Notes: generated from the sequence alone by a model not told the origin. A stretch of DNA of 64,000 nt from Candidatus Amarolinea dominans (GCA_016719785.1 JADJYJ010000020.1:81982-145981), one strand, 5' to 3'; shown: positions 25,722 through 36,700, numbered from the stretch's first letter. Numbers and translations: made by a program.

Positions 25722-28700
25722 ATGCCCCACTCTTCTTCGGCCGCGGGACGAGATCAAGGAACTAACGGCGCTGGTGGAGCAGCAGCCCTTCCTGGCCGTC
25801 CTGGGCGCGTCGGGCACGGGCAAGTCGTCGCTGGTCAAGGCGGGGTGTTGCTGCGCGGCTTGAGGTTCGTAGTGACGACTTCAGCCGTCCCGCGCCCGCA
25901 AGAGCGACTGAAGTCGCTACTACGAACGAAGCCTACCGCGCCCCCCCCCATGCGGCCCACCGACCAGCCCGGTGCAGGCGTTGGAGCGCTGCTGCGCCGA
26001 GCCGAAGGCTTCGGTAGTCTGGTCGGAAGCGACGACGCCCTGGCGCAGATCATCGCCCGCTGGGTCGAAACCCATCCCGGCCAGCGGCTGGTGCTGACCA
26101 TTGACCAATTCGAGGAGTTGGCCACCCTCTGCCGTGACGACGCCGAGCGGGAACGCTTCCTGCGACTCCTGGCCACAGCGGTTGAACAGCAGCCCGACGC
26201 CTTCCGCCTGATCATCACCCTGCGCACCGACTTCGAGCCGCAGTTCACCCATCGGCTCGCTGCGCAAGCGGGCCACCGAGGAGTACGATCGCCTGCCGGA
26301 TACAACGCACAAGGATACCATGCAGCGGGTGATGCTGCGCATGGTGGCCGTGGAAGGCAGCGAGCTGGCCCGGCGGCGGGTAGCGTTGAGCGAGCTGGTG
26401 TACCCGACCGCCGAAGAGAACGAGCGGGTCAAGATGGTGCTCGACCGGCTGGTGGGGGTCCGCCTGCTGGTGCGCGGCACATCGGACAATCCAGACGGCA
26501 CGAAAGGCGAGGCCTACGTCGAACCGGCGCACGATGCCTTGGTGCTGGCCTGGGACAAGCTGCTGCGCTGGAAGCAGGAGGCCGAGGAATACCTGCCGTT
26601 GCAGCGCCGGCTGGCGCAGGCGGCCAAGAGTGGAGCAAGGCCGCGCCCGATGCCAAGACCGGCCTGCTGTGGGACGATGATCCGCGGCTGCCGCAGGTGG
26701 AGGAGACGCTGTGGCCGACGGGCGGCAAGCAGCGGGGGCTGCGCGGACGCTTCCGCTGGGCGAAACAAGTGTTGGCGCCGAAGATCGGGGCGCCAGCGGA
26801 GACGAGGTGGCTCAACGGCGTGGAATTGGCTTTTGTGCAGTCGAGCGTTTGGGCGCGCACGGCGTTTTGGCGGAGGGTGGTTTCGATTACGAGCCTGGTG
26901 GTGATAGCACTCACCGCCATTACGATCTTTGCATTGGCACAGCAAAGTGAGGCCACAAAACAACGCAACGAGGCCAATATCCAGCGGGATAGTGCAGTGA
27001 GCGCCCAATCTACCGCCGTTGCCGAAAGCAATGTGCGCGCAACGGCAGAGGCGAATGCCCAGCGCTCTGCCAAGGCCGAGGCCACCGCTGCTGCTGACGC
27101 CAGACAGAAGCAGGCTGAGGCAGAACGCGAGGCAGCAATCGCTCGGTCGCGCCAGCTTGCCGTTCTGTCCGCCAAGGAGTTGGCTGATAATCACTATGAA
27201 CCGGCCCTGTTGCTGGCTATAGAAGCCGGCCGCGCGACTGAAGACCACAAACCTGACGCAACCGAAGCATTCGATGCCATCCGGGTTGCCGTCGCCCATC
27301 CTGGCCGCAGCGCGGCGGTGTTCTATTGCCACACGGGCGACGTCTATCAGGCGACGTGGAGCCGGGATGAATCCCGGCTCCTCACCAGCAGCGGCGATGG
27401 CACCACTTGCATCTGGGACGCCGCCACCGGCAAGGAGCTGGTCGTACTCACAGGCCACACGCGACCTGTCGAGCAGGCGACGTGGAGCCGGGATGATTCC
27501 AAGATCCTCGCCAGCAGCGCCGACCGCACCGCCCGCATCTGGGACGCCGCCACCGGCAATGAGCTGGTCGTACTCACAGGCCACACGGACGAGATCTTTC
27601 AGGCGACGTGGAGCCGGGACGAATCCAGGGTTCTCACCAGCAGCGCCGATAACACCGCCCGCATCTGGGACGTCGCCACTGGCAAGGCGCTGGTCGTACT
27701 CACAGGCCACACGACAGACGTCGATCAGGCGACGTGGAGCCGGGATGAATCCAAGGTCCTCACCCGCAGCAACGACGGCACCGCCCGCATCTGGGACGCC
27801 GCCACCGGCAAGGAGCTGGTCGTACTCACAGGCCACACGGGCTCCGTCTATCAGGCGACGTGGAGCCGGGATGAATCCAAGATTCTCACCAGCAGCGGCG
27901 ATAACACCGTCCGCATCTGGGACGCCGCCACCGGCAATGAGCTGGTCGTACTCACAGGCCACACGGACGAGATCTTTCAGGCGACGTGGAGCCGGGACGA
28001 ATCCAAGATCCTCACCAGCAGGGCCGACCGCACCGCCCGCATCTGGGACGTCGCCACTGGCAAAGCGCTGGTCGTACTCACAGGCCACACGACAGACGTC
28101 GATCAGGCGACGTGGAGCCGGGATGAATCCAAGGTCCTCACCCGCAGCAACGACGGCACCGTCCGTATCTGGCAAGCCGCCACTGGCAAAGAGCTGGTCG
28201 TACTCCGCCACACGGCCCTCGTTTATCAGGCGACGTGGAGCCGGAACGATTCCAGGGTTCTCACCAGCAGCCGCGACGGCACCGCCCGCATCTGGGACGC
28301 CGCCACCGGCAAGGAGCTGGTCAGACTCCGCCACACGGCCGACGTCTGGAAGGCGACGTGGAGCCGGGATGAATCCAAGATCCTCACCGCTAGCAAAAAC
28401 CGCACTGTCCGCATCTGGGACACCGCCGCCGGCTATGAGCTGGTCGTACTCACAGGTCACACGGGCTCCGTCGAGCAGGCGACGTGGAGCCGGGATGAAT
28501 CCAATATCCTCACCCGCGACGCCGACGACACCGCCCGCATCTGGGACGCCGCCACCGGGAAAGCGCTGGTCATCCTCACAGGTCACACGGGCTCCGTCGA
28601 GCAGGCGACGTGGAGCCGGAATGAATCCAAGATCCTCACCTTTAGCGGCGACCGCACCGCCCGCATCTGGGACGCCGCTACCGGCAAAAAGCTGGTCACA

Positions 28701-29741
28701 CTCACAGGCCACACGGACTCCGTCGAGCAGGCGACGTGGAGCCGGGATGAATCCAAGATCCTCACCAGCAGCGCCGACGACACCGCCCGCATCTGGGACG
28801 CCGCCACTGGCAAAGCGCTGGTCGTACTCACAGGTCACACGGGCCCCGTCGATCAGGCGACGTGGAGCCGGGATGAATCCAGGGTTCTCACCAGCAGCCG
28901 CGACGACACCGCCCGCATCTGGGACGCCGCCACCGGCAATGAGCTGGTCGTACTCACAGGCCACACGGACATGGTCTATCAGGCGACGTGGAGCCGGGAT
29001 GAACGCAGGTCCTCACCCGCAGCGACGACGACACCGCCCGCATCTGTGACGCCGCCACCGGCAATGAGCTCGTCGTCCTCACACGCCACCCGGACGAGAT
29101 CTTTCAGGCGACGTGGAGCCGGGATGAATCCAAGGTCCTCACCCGCAGCGACGACGACACCGCCCGCATCTGGGACGCCGCCACCGGCAATGAGCTGGTC
29201 GTACTCACAGGCCACACGGACGAGATCTTTCAGGCGACGTGGAGCCGGGATGAATCCAAGGTCCTCACCCGCAGCGCCAGACCGCACCGCCCGCATCTGG
29301 GACGCCGCCACCGGCAATGAAATTTCGGTCGTACTCACAGCCACACCTTGTGGGTCTATCAGGCGACGTGGAGCCGGGACGAATCCAAGATCCTCACCAG
29401 CAGCGCCGACCGGACCGCCCGCATCTGGGACGCCGCCACCGGCAATGAGCTGGTCGTACTCACAGGCCACACCGACTGGGTCTATCAGGCGACGTGGAGC
29501 CGGGATGAATCCAAGATCCTCACCAGTGGCGCCGACGGCACCGCCCGCATCTGGTACGTCCAAATGGCGGATCTTGTGGCGGCCACCTGTCGCCGTGCGC
29601 CGCGCAATCTCTCGTGGGACGAATGGAATCGTTGGATCAAGGGCAACTACCGGCCCACCTGTGTCGAAGCACCGCTACCTCCCGATGCCATCGCGGCGAT
29701 TCAAGCCCAGGTCGCGGCGCAGGCCCGGGCCGGGAATGTGA
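25722..29741 (+). pseudogene. Decayed STAND NTPase plus WD40 array (fragment 2)
   Basis: Compared with the intact paralogue, this stretch has 1-nt deletions near 25690, 25745 and 25845, an in-frame palindrome insertion (25865-25927), a deletion of about 310 bp near 26240 that removes the helical part after TDFEPQF, and another shift near 26630. From 26640 one frame encodes the membrane segment (ITSLVVIALTAITIFAL), an Ala/Glu coiled coil, then 42-aa WD40 units (QATWSRDESKILTSS...RIWDAATGKELVVLTGHT). Thirteen intact units run from 27310 to about 28970. A deletion near 29010 shifts the frame, and the part to 29741 is out of frame. It cannot make a functional full-length protein. Confidence 0.8.
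25865..25927. repeat. Palindromic repeat inserted in frame inside a STAND domain
   Basis: Left arm GTTCGTAGTGACGACTTCAG and right arm CTGAAGTCGCTACTACGAAC form an imperfect hairpin. The element keeps the frame (about 21 extra codons plus flanks) between the Walker A helix and PPMRPTDQP. The intact paralogue has a different insertion at the same place (34835-35030). Confidence 0.75.
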
Positions 29742-30139
29742 TCACAGCCACGGCAACGCTGGATCAACTCAACGGCTGGCTGCGTGAGAACGGCCAATTC
29801 TCAGCCTTCGGGAAGGATGTTGAGTCTTGGAGCGCGCTTTGCTGGTATGGCGCCGCCTGGAACGAGGCGGCCCTGGTGCTCGACGCCTGCGAGACGGCGG
29901 TCAAGCTGGCGCCCAAGGATGGCCACGCTCGCGATGGCCGCGGCCTGGCGCGCGCATTGACGGACGATGTGTCGGGGGCGATCGAGGATTTCGAGTTTGC
30001 GGTGCAGAGATGGACAGAGGCCGGCGCTGACGCCTCGCTCATCGCCTCGCGCACCGCGTGGATCACAGCGCTGCGGGCGGGCAAGGCTCCGACGGAGATT
30101 TTTGACGCGGCGACGCTGGAGAAGCTGAGAGCTGAATGA
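29348..30139 (+). CDS. Last WD40 units and TPR-like tail of the decayed caspase protein (fragment 3)
   Basis: The protein frame is regained here: WVYQATWSRDESKILTSSAD, one more WD40 unit, then RIWYVQMADLVAATCRRAPR. A helical C-terminal region follows (LDACETAVKLAPKDGHARD, AIEDFEFAVQRW) that ends FDAATLEKLRAE. The same tail ends the protein at 51129 (FDAATLERLRPE), marking it as a shared module of these giants. Counting the frameshifted units, the array has 18 WD40 repeats. Confidence 0.7.
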   Translation: MWVYQATWSRDESKILTSSADRTARIWDAATGNELVVLTGHTDWVYQATWSRDESKILTSGADGTARIWYVQMADLVAATCRRAPRNLSWDEWNRWIKGNYRPTCVEAPLPPDAIAAIQAQVAAQARAGNVITATATLDQLNGWLRENGQFSAFGKDVESWSALCWYGAAWNEAALVLDACETAVKLAPKDGHARDGRGLARALTDDVSGAIEDFEFAVQRWTEAGADASLIASRTAWITALRAGKAPTEIFDAATLEKLRAE

Positions 30140-30176
30140 GTGTACCGCTCATCCTGCGAAATATGGAGGCCCACCC

Positions 30177-30479
30177 ATGACCCTCACCACCTACCGCAAC
30201 TTCGACCTCCTCATCACCCGCGCGGGCGCGCGCTATCGCGCCTTCGTGGTGGACGCGCCCGCCGGCGAGGCCAGCTTGGTCTTCGACCTGCCCTTCGCGC
30301 CGGATGAGATCGCCCACCTCGGCGGCCTGGCGCGGCGCGTACCGCAACGTCCGTCAGATGACTGGTACATCCAGACCTCACCCTGGTCGGCAAACGCCAC
30401 GCGAGGTTCTCGAGATTGCGCATTCGTGTTCATTGAAAGTGGAAGACTGGCAGATAAAACAGAACTTAGTTCCATTTGA
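30177..30479 (+). CDS. N-terminal remnant of a CHAT-type effector, copy 1
   Basis: MTLTTYRNFDLLITRAGARY and RAFVVDAPAGEASLVFDLPF is the N terminus that, in Chloroflexota, heads CHAT-domain proteases (family knowledge). After PDEIAHLGG the sequence departs into unrelated codons, so the 100-aa product lacks any CHAT catalytic region. GGAGG precedes the ATG. The preceding 40 bp are nearly identical to those before the copy at 51167. Probably non-functional. Confidence 0.55.
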   Translation: MTLTTYRNFDLLITRAGARYRAFVVDAPAGEASLVFDLPFAPDEIAHLGGLARRVPQRPSDDWYIQTSPWSANATRGSRDCAFVFIESGRLADKTELSSI

Positions 30480-30502
30480 GATACTATTATTTGTGGAACT
30501 AT

Positions 30503-30531
30503 TTTACATGGAACTAATTATGTGATATACT
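30503..30531 (+). promoter_or_regulatory. Sigma-70-type promoter of the ATPase gene
   Basis: TTTACA (30503-30508), exactly 17 nt, then TATACT (30526-30531), inside an AT-rich island. GGAACTA occurs twice around the -35 (30494 and 30510) as a possible operator. The proposed ATG at 30570 is 38 nt downstream. Confidence 0.6.
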
Positions 30532-30596
30532 ATGTCTATTGTCAGAACGATGCTTGATAAGGACTATCTATGACCTTTGTAGATCGCGAACGCTAA

Positions 30597-31982
30597 TTGG
30601 CTACCCTGGAGGGATTCTGGCACTCTCAGCGCGCAGAGTGCATTCCCGTCACTGGCCGGCGCCGAGTCGGCAAGACGTATTTGCTTGAACACTTCTCTCA
30701 GAACAAGCGGGCCGTCTACTACCGCTGCTTTCTGACCGGGACTGCGGAACAGCTGCCTGCGCTAGGTCAGGCGTTGGCGGATTTTTCCGGGGACTCCGTG
30801 CTGATCGCCCAACCGCCGACCTCCTGGGCTGCCGTCTTTGCGCTCATCGAGCGATTGGCGCAGGAGTCGCGCTTGTTGCTTGTGCTCGACGAAATCCCCT
30901 ATTGGGCCTCACGAGACGCCAGCTTGCCTTCTGTGCTACAGAATTGGTGGGATGCGATCGGGCACACACTCAACATCATGTTGGTTCTGTGCGGGTCAGC
31001 GGTGCAGATGATGGAGACCCTTCTGACCGGAGCGGCGCCGCTGGCGGGCTGCATCACCGGGCGTCTGCCAGTGCGACCGCTCGACTTTCGCGCATCTGCG
31101 GAGCTGGTGGGCTATGCCGATCCGGACGCCGCCCTGACCGCTTACGGTATTCTTGGCGGTGTGCCGCTGTATCTCACCTTTTTCCGCCCGGAGCGTTCCT
31201 TGCGGGATAACATCGTCAATGCCATCGTATCGCCGTCGTCGCGCCTGTATGTCGAGCCACAAGCTGTCTTTGCTGCGCACCACCAAGTGTACGAAGCACG
31301 CGGCGCTCTCGCTGTCTTACGCGCCATCGCCCACGGCAGGCATCGCTGGTCGGACATTGCGGAAGCGGCTGGGGTCAGTACGTCAACGCTCACACGTGTC
31401 ATGGAACCGCTGATCGGCGACCTGGGTTTGGTCGAGCGGGTGTTGCCAGTCACCGAAACGCATCCGACGCGGGCCTACTACACGCAGTATCATCTGACCG
31501 ACAACTTCTTCCGATTCTGGTTCCGCTTCATCGAGGCGAACCAAGGACACATTGAGTTTGGCGATGTCGAGCGTATTGCAGACCTGGTCATGGCCCGGCT
31601 ACCCGACTATATGGGACTGCCTTTCGAGGCCATGTGCCGCGATTGGGTGCGCTTGGCAAGCGTGGCTGGGGTCCTGCCCGAACGGGTCGGTAGGGTCGGC
31701 ACCTGGTGGAATCCCGACCATCAGCTTGACATCGTGGGTCTGGACGAACAGGGTCGCGCTGCTATTCTCGGCGAGGCCAAATGGCACACTCAGCCATTCA
31801 CCTACCAGGAATTGGAGCGTTACCTGGGACACGTGCGTGCCCTGGGGACTCTCCCGCGCCCTGACACGTACCATCTTCTCTTTTCCCGGTCAGGTTTTTC
31901 CGATGACGTGCAGCGCTGGTCCGCCATGAACAACGTCCGGCTGTTGACACCAGCGAGCATGTTGGCGAGCTTCGACGCGTAG
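30597..31982 (+). CDS. ATPase_2/DUF234-type AAA ATPase, natural start cut off by an in-frame TAA
   Basis: The family begins MTFVDRER-E-L...; here ATG at 30570 reads MTFVDRER then TAA (30594-30596) where GAA is expected, and the frame resumes as LATLEGFWHS. P-loop: VTGRRRVGKTYLL; Walker B: LLLVLDEIPYW. The sensor LVLCGSAVQMME, a winged helix (WSDIAEAAGVSTSTLTRVM) and a DUF234 nuclease-like domain (VGRVGTWWNPDHQLDIVGLD, ILGEAKW) complete the protein, 461 aa from the TTG at 30597. Translation would depend on that TTG, or the stop is a base error. The full-length relative of the 17486 remnant. Confidence 0.75.
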   Translation: MATLEGFWHSQRAECIPVTGRRRVGKTYLLEHFSQNKRAVYYRCFLTGTAEQLPALGQALADFSGDSVLIAQPPTSWAAVFALIERLAQESRLLLVLDEIPYWASRDASLPSVLQNWWDAIGHTLNIMLVLCGSAVQMMETLLTGAAPLAGCITGRLPVRPLDFRASAELVGYADPDAALTAYGILGGVPLYLTFFRPERSLRDNIVNAIVSPSSRLYVEPQAVFAAHHQVYEARGALAVLRAIAHGRHRWSDIAEAAGVSTSTLTRVMEPLIGDLGLVERVLPVTETHPTRAYYTQYHLTDNFFRFWFRFIEANQGHIEFGDVERIADLVMARLPDYMGLPFEAMCRDWVRLASVAGVLPERVGRVGTWWNPDHQLDIVGLDEQGRAAILGEAKWHTQPFTYQELERYLGHVRALGTLPRPDTYHLLFSRSGFSDDVQRWSAMNNVRLLTPASMLASFDA

Positions 31983-32052
31983 ACAGTGCAGCACGATCGG
32001 CAGACGCAGTTGAAGGGATGGTGGCGCCGACGATACGAGGCCAGTCAGCACA

Positions 32053-32190
32053 ATCACCACCTACCACAACTTCGACCTCCTCATCACCCGCGCCGGCGCG
32101 CGTTACCGCGCCTTCGTGGTGGAGGCGGCGGCAGGGGAGAGCACGTCGTTCGACCGGCCCTTTGCGCCTGAATGTCGGGTCGCATGTTGA
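32053..32190 (+). pseudogene. N-terminal remnant of a CHAT-type effector, copy 2
   Basis: Reads ITTYHNFDLLITRAGARYRA then FVVEAAAGES without a start codon (the ATGACC of the other copies is AGCACA here), ending at TGA 32188-32190. Its stop overlaps the -35 box of the AbiE promoter, so the toxin-antitoxin cassette inserted into, or grew at, a broken CHAT gene. Confidence 0.6.
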
Positions 32191-32233
32191 CATGAATGCA
32201 TTCCATACGTAAAATACTTATAGTCACTATAAG
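32187..32233 (+). promoter_or_regulatory. AbiE promoter with overlapping palindromic operator
   Basis: TTGACA (32187-32192), a 17-nt spacer and TAAAAT (32210-32215) form a near-consensus promoter. Immediately after the -10 is the perfect dyad CTTATAG-TCA-CTATAAG (32217-32233), 11 nt before the ATG of abiEi. AbiEi antitoxins are known to repress their own operon through inverted repeats, so this is the likely operator. Confidence 0.75.
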
Positions 32234-32244
32234 GTTTTTGTATC

Positions 32245-32862
32245 ATGCCGCAGGACTCTCACTCCAACCGACGGTTGCTTTACGAGATAGCCGACTCCCA
32301 GGGCGGCTATTTCACCGCGCAGCAGGCGCTGCAGGTCGGCTACGCCTACAGCCAGCAGCATTTTCACCGGCAGAGCGGGGCCTGGGAACAGGTCGCGCGC
32401 GGCGTCTTCCGTCTGCGCGACTACCCGCCCGGCGAGCGCGAAGACCTGATTCGCTGGTCGCTGTGGAGCCGCAATCAGCAGGGGGTTCCCCAGGCTGTGA
32501 TCTCCCACGAGACCGCGCTCACCGTCCATAACCTGAGCGATGTCATGCCGGCTGCGGTGCATCTGACCGTGCCGCCCGGATTTCGCAAATCGACGCCAGC
32601 GGGCTGCGTGCTGTACCGGGCCAATCTCGCGCCCACGGATAGCGAGCAGCGCATCGGATTCAAGGTGACAACGCCACTGCGCACACTCGTGGACGTAGCC
32701 GAGAGCGCCCTCAGCCAGGAGCATCTCGACCGGGCTGCTCGCGATGCCTTGCAGCACGGCCTGGTGCGGCGGCCCGCGCTGGCCACAGTGGCCTGTTCGT
32801 CTGCGGCGCGCGCGCGTCTCGACCAGGCGCTGGCGGCTGCGCTGACCCAGGAGCCGACATAA
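32245..32862 (+). CDS. abiEi: AbiEi-family type IV antitoxin and autorepressor
   Basis: A 205-aa protein. The N-terminal winged helix covers RRLLYEIADSQGGYFTAQQA and FHRQSGAWEQVARGVFRLRD (residues 10-60), and the C-terminal domain has SHETALTVHNLSDVMP and PLRTLVDVAES. This is the usual AbiEi layout: antagonism of the toxin by the C-terminal domain and DNA binding by the N-terminal one. The stop overlaps the toxin start (TAATG). Intact. Confidence 0.88.
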   Translation: MPQDSHSNRRLLYEIADSQGGYFTAQQALQVGYAYSQQHFHRQSGAWEQVARGVFRLRDYPPGEREDLIRWSLWSRNQQGVPQAVISHETALTVHNLSDVMPAAVHLTVPPGFRKSTPAGCVLYRANLAPTDSEQRIGFKVTTPLRTLVDVAESALSQEHLDRAARDALQHGLVRRPALATVACSSAARARLDQALAAALTQEPT

Positions 32863-33785
32863 TGATCGGGCCATACAAGACGCCGCAGGCTTTCCGCGTG
32901 GCGCTTGAAACCCGGCTACGCCAGACGGCTCAGGAGCGGAGCATGGATTTACAGCGGCTGCAGCGACAGGTCGCCTTTGAGCGGCTGATGGCGCGGCTGT
33001 TTGCCAACGAGACTCCCCCCTGGTTGCTCAAAGGCGGTTATTCGCTGGAACTGCGGTTGCCTGGCCGGGCGCGTTCCACTGTAGACCTTGACCTGTCAAT
33101 CCCCGATCCGGCATGCATACCGCAGGCGATCGTCGCAATCGGGCCGGATGATGTCCGGTCCAGCGCATTCGATCATGTGCAGAAGATGGCCGAGCGTGAT
33201 CTGGGCGATGGCTTTCAGTTCTTGATTCACCAACCGAAAACTGAGCTAACGGGCGCGCCCAGCGGCGGTTTCCGTTGCCAGGTTGAGGCGCGTTTGGCCA
33301 GTCGCGTCTTTGCCCGGTTCCACCTCGACATCGCACTCGGCGATTCGGTTGCAGGCCCATTCGATTGGATCACGGGCGGCGATCTCCTTGCCTTTGCGGG
33401 CATCCCGCCAGCGCGCATCGCCGTCTACCCCCTGGCGCAGCAATTTGCCGAGAAGATTTATGCCTACACGTTTCCGTGGCGAGATCGAGAGAACACGCGT
33501 GTGAAGGATCTCGTAGACTTGGTGTTGCTCATAGACTCCGGTCTGTTGCCTTTGAGTGACCTCAGATCGGCAGTCGCGGTTACTTTTGCAGTCCGGGATA
33601 CACATCCGGCGCTGGCGTCACTACCGTTGCCCCCTCTGTCCTGGTCTTCGGCTTATGACGCTTTAGCCAAAGACCTCGGGCTTAGCGCCCGTACCCTGGC
33701 TGAAGCCTATGACACGCTGCAGTCCTTCTGGCAAGCGTGCGAGCTTGGACTGGACAGCCTGGCGGAGGAGGCGCAACAGCCATGA
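32862..33785 (+). CDS. abiEii: AbiEii-family nucleotidyltransferase toxin
   Basis: A 307-aa protein. WLLKGGYSLELRLPGRARST then VDLDLSI gives the GG...RxTxDlD nucleotidyltransferase core (residues of about 50-75). Later VYPLAQQFAEKIYAYT and VKDLVDLVLLI complete the AbiEii/AbiGii pattern. Such toxins transfer nucleotides (shown for tRNA acceptor ends) and arrest growth after phage attack. The stop codon overlaps the ATG of the giant caspase gene by the ATGA arrangement, so three genes form one coupled operon. Confidence 0.88.
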   Translation: MIGPYKTPQAFRVALETRLRQTAQERSMDLQRLQRQVAFERLMARLFANETPPWLLKGGYSLELRLPGRARSTVDLDLSIPDPACIPQAIVAIGPDDVRSSAFDHVQKMAERDLGDGFQFLIHQPKTELTGAPSGGFRCQVEARLASRVFARFHLDIALGDSVAGPFDWITGGDLLAFAGIPPARIAVYPLAQQFAEKIYAYTFPWRDRENTRVKDLVDLVLLIDSGLLPLSDLRSAVAVTFAVRDTHPALASLPLPPLSWSSAYDALAKDLGLSARTLAEAYDTLQSFWQACELGLDSLAEEAQQP

Positions 33786-36700
33786 CCGACTTCACCCACT
33801 CCCTCGCCATCGTCATCGGCATCAACGATTACGCCAACGGCATCCCGCGGCTGACCACCGCGGTCAACGACGCGGCGCGGCTGGCCGATCTGCTGCGTGA
33901 TGCGCACGGCTACGAGACCATCCTGCTTACCGAGCCGGAAACAAATCAGCCGGTCACGCGGGCGCGGCTGGCTGCGCTGTTCACCGAGGAGCTGCCGGCC
34001 CGCCTGGGCGAGGACGACCGCCTGCTGATCTACTTCGCCGGCCATGGCGTGGCCCTGGACGGCGACGACGGCCCGCGCGGCTATCTCGTCCCCCAGGACG
34101 CCCGCCCCGGCGACTCCGCCAGCATGTTGGCCATGACCGACCTGCACGCCTGGCTGACCGCCCTGCCGTGCCGCCATATGCTGGCGATCCTGGACTGCTG
34201 TTTCGCCGGCGCGTTCCGCTGGTCCGCCACGCGCCACATCGGCGCGCTGCCTGACGTGATCCACAAGGAGCGCTACGACCGCTACCTGCTCTCGCCCGCC
34301 TGGCAGGTGCTGACTTCGGCCGCGTACGATCAGAAGGCGCTGGACGTGCTGGGCGGCAACGTGCTTGGCCGCCGCGAGACGGATGGCCGCCAGCATTCTC
34401 CCTTCGCCCTGGCCCTGTTCGACGCGCTGGAGAAGGGCGAGGCCGACCTGGTGCCCAAAGACCGGGGCGACGGCGTCATCACCGCCACCGAGCTGTACCT
34501 TTATCTGCGTCAGCAGGTAGAGGTGCAGGCCGAGGAGCAGGCCAGCCACGAGCAGACGCCCGGCCTGTGGCCGTTGAACAAGCATCGCAAGGGGGAATTC
34601 ATCTTCCTGGCGCCCGGTCATCCGCTGAACCTGCCGCCGGCGCCCGATCTGACCGACGAGCTGAACCCGTACCGCGGCCTGAAGTCCTACGACCAGCAGC
34701 ATGCCCCGCTCTTCTTCGGCCGCGAGGACGAGATCAAGGCGTTGACGGCGCTGGTGGATCGGCAGTCCTTCCTGGCCGTCCTGGGCGCGTCGGGCACGGG
34801 GAAGTCGAGCTTGGTCAAGGCGGGGGTGCTACCGCGGCTTGAGAGACTGGAGATTGGAGATCAGAGACCGGAGATCGGAAGCCCGCCGGAGGCCGAGGCC
34901 ATCCGGCTACCAGATGGAAGCCCCTCCGGGGCTGATGGAGCCGTTGACACCCAGGCCCGCAGGGCCTTGCACCTTGTAGCCGGGTCCGTTCTACGGCCCG
35001 GCGGGCCTCTCTACCGCGTCCTTCCTCCCATGCGGCCCACCGATCAGCCGGTGCAGGCGTTGGCCGCGCTGCTGCGCGCCGAGCTGGGCGAAGACCTGTC
35101 AGGTCTCGGAGACCTCCCAGGCCTGGCGCACGACAACGCCCTGGCGCAGGCCATCGCCCGCTGGGCTGAGGGGCATCCCAACGAGCGCCTGGTGCTCACC
35201 GTTGACCAGTTCGAGGAGCTGGCCACCCTGTGTCGCGACGACGCCGAGCGGGAGCGCTTCCTGCGCCTGCTGGCCGCGGCCGTGGAGCAGCAGCCCGCCG
35301 CCTTCCGCCTGATCATCACCCTGCGTACCGACTTCGAGCCGCAGTTTACTCAGGAGGGCTCTCCGCTGGCTAACCTCTGGCAATCGGCCCGCCTTGCCGA
35401 GCCGCCGGCCCGCTACATCGTGCCGCCCATGGACATCGAGGACCTGCGCCAGGTGATCGAGGGACCGGCCTCGGTGCGCGTGCTCTACTTCGACCCGCCG
35501 GAGCTGGTGGACGACCTGATCAAGGAGGTGATCCAGACCCCCGGCGCGCTGCCGTTGCTCTCCTTCACCCTGAGCGAGTTGTACGTCAAGTACGTGCAGA
35601 GCGGCCGTGACGACCGGGCGCTGGCGGGTGCGGACTACCAGGCGCTGGGCGGGGTGGTCGGCTCGCTGCGCAACCGGGCCACCGAGGAGTATGATCGTCT
35701 GCCCGATGATGCGCACCGCCTGACCATGCAGCGGGTGATGCTGCGCATGGTGGCAGTCGAGGGCGGTGAGCTGGCCCGGCGGCGGGTGGCGCTGAGCGAG
35801 CTGGAGTATCCGACGGAGGAAGAAAATACACGAGTCAAGGCCGTGCTCGACCGGCTGGTGGAGGCCCGCCTGCTGGTGCGCGGCACTGCGGATAATCCCG
35901 ATGGCACCAAAGGCGAAGCCTACGTCGAGCCGGCGCACGATGCGTTGGTGCTGGCCTGGGACAAACTGCTGCGCTGGAAGCAGGAGGCTGAGGAATACCT
36001 GCCCTTGCAGCGGCGGCTGGCGCAGGCGGCCACGGAATGGGGCAAGGCCGCGCCCGCGGCCAAGACCGGCCTGCTGTGGGACGATGACCCCCGCCTGCCG
36101 CAGGTGGAGGAGACGCTGTGGCCCACGGGAGGGAAGCAGAAGGGGTTGGTGGGGCGAGTGCGTTGGGCGCGGCAGGTACTGGCGCCCAAGATCGCTGCGC
36201 CGGCGAATACGAAATGGCTAAACGGTGTAGAATTGGCTTTTGTGCAGGACAGTGTGCAGGCGCGCACCAGGTTTTGGCGCCGCGTGCTCGGCGCTGCAAC
36301 GCTGTTTGCGCTGGTATTGATCACAGCCACAGCAATCTCGCTCGGACTCCAGAGTCGTGCCGTGAAGGCCGAGGCGACCGCCGTTGCAGAGGCAACGCGG
36401 GCGCTGAACGCAGAGGCAACCGCGGTCGTCAACGAGCAGATTGCGAAGGAGAAACAGGCCGAGGCCGAGCGCGAAACGCGGCGCGCCCGTGCGGGTGAGC
36501 TGTCCGCGGTCGCGCTTGGGCAAATTGACCGGGATCCCGAGCTTGCGCTCCTGGTCGCGCAGGAGGCCATCAGCGTCACGCGCACCTTCGAATCTGAGGA
36601 GGCGTTGCGCCGGGCGTTGCGCGGGTCACTGCTGCGCGGCGCCTACGCGCCGGACGGTCTCTGGATCAACTCGACCACGTTTGCGCCCGACGGCAGCCGG

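Noticed and set aside
24429..25838. 469-codon minus-strand frame (similar ones at 33707-34702, 22252-23730 and 5162-6235)
   Set aside because: Antisense of the caspase and restriction genes; repeated only because those genes are paralogous.
26514..28964. 816-codon minus-strand repeat frame (and a 591-codon plus-strand one at 27274)
   Set aside because: Shadows of the first WD40 array in other frames.
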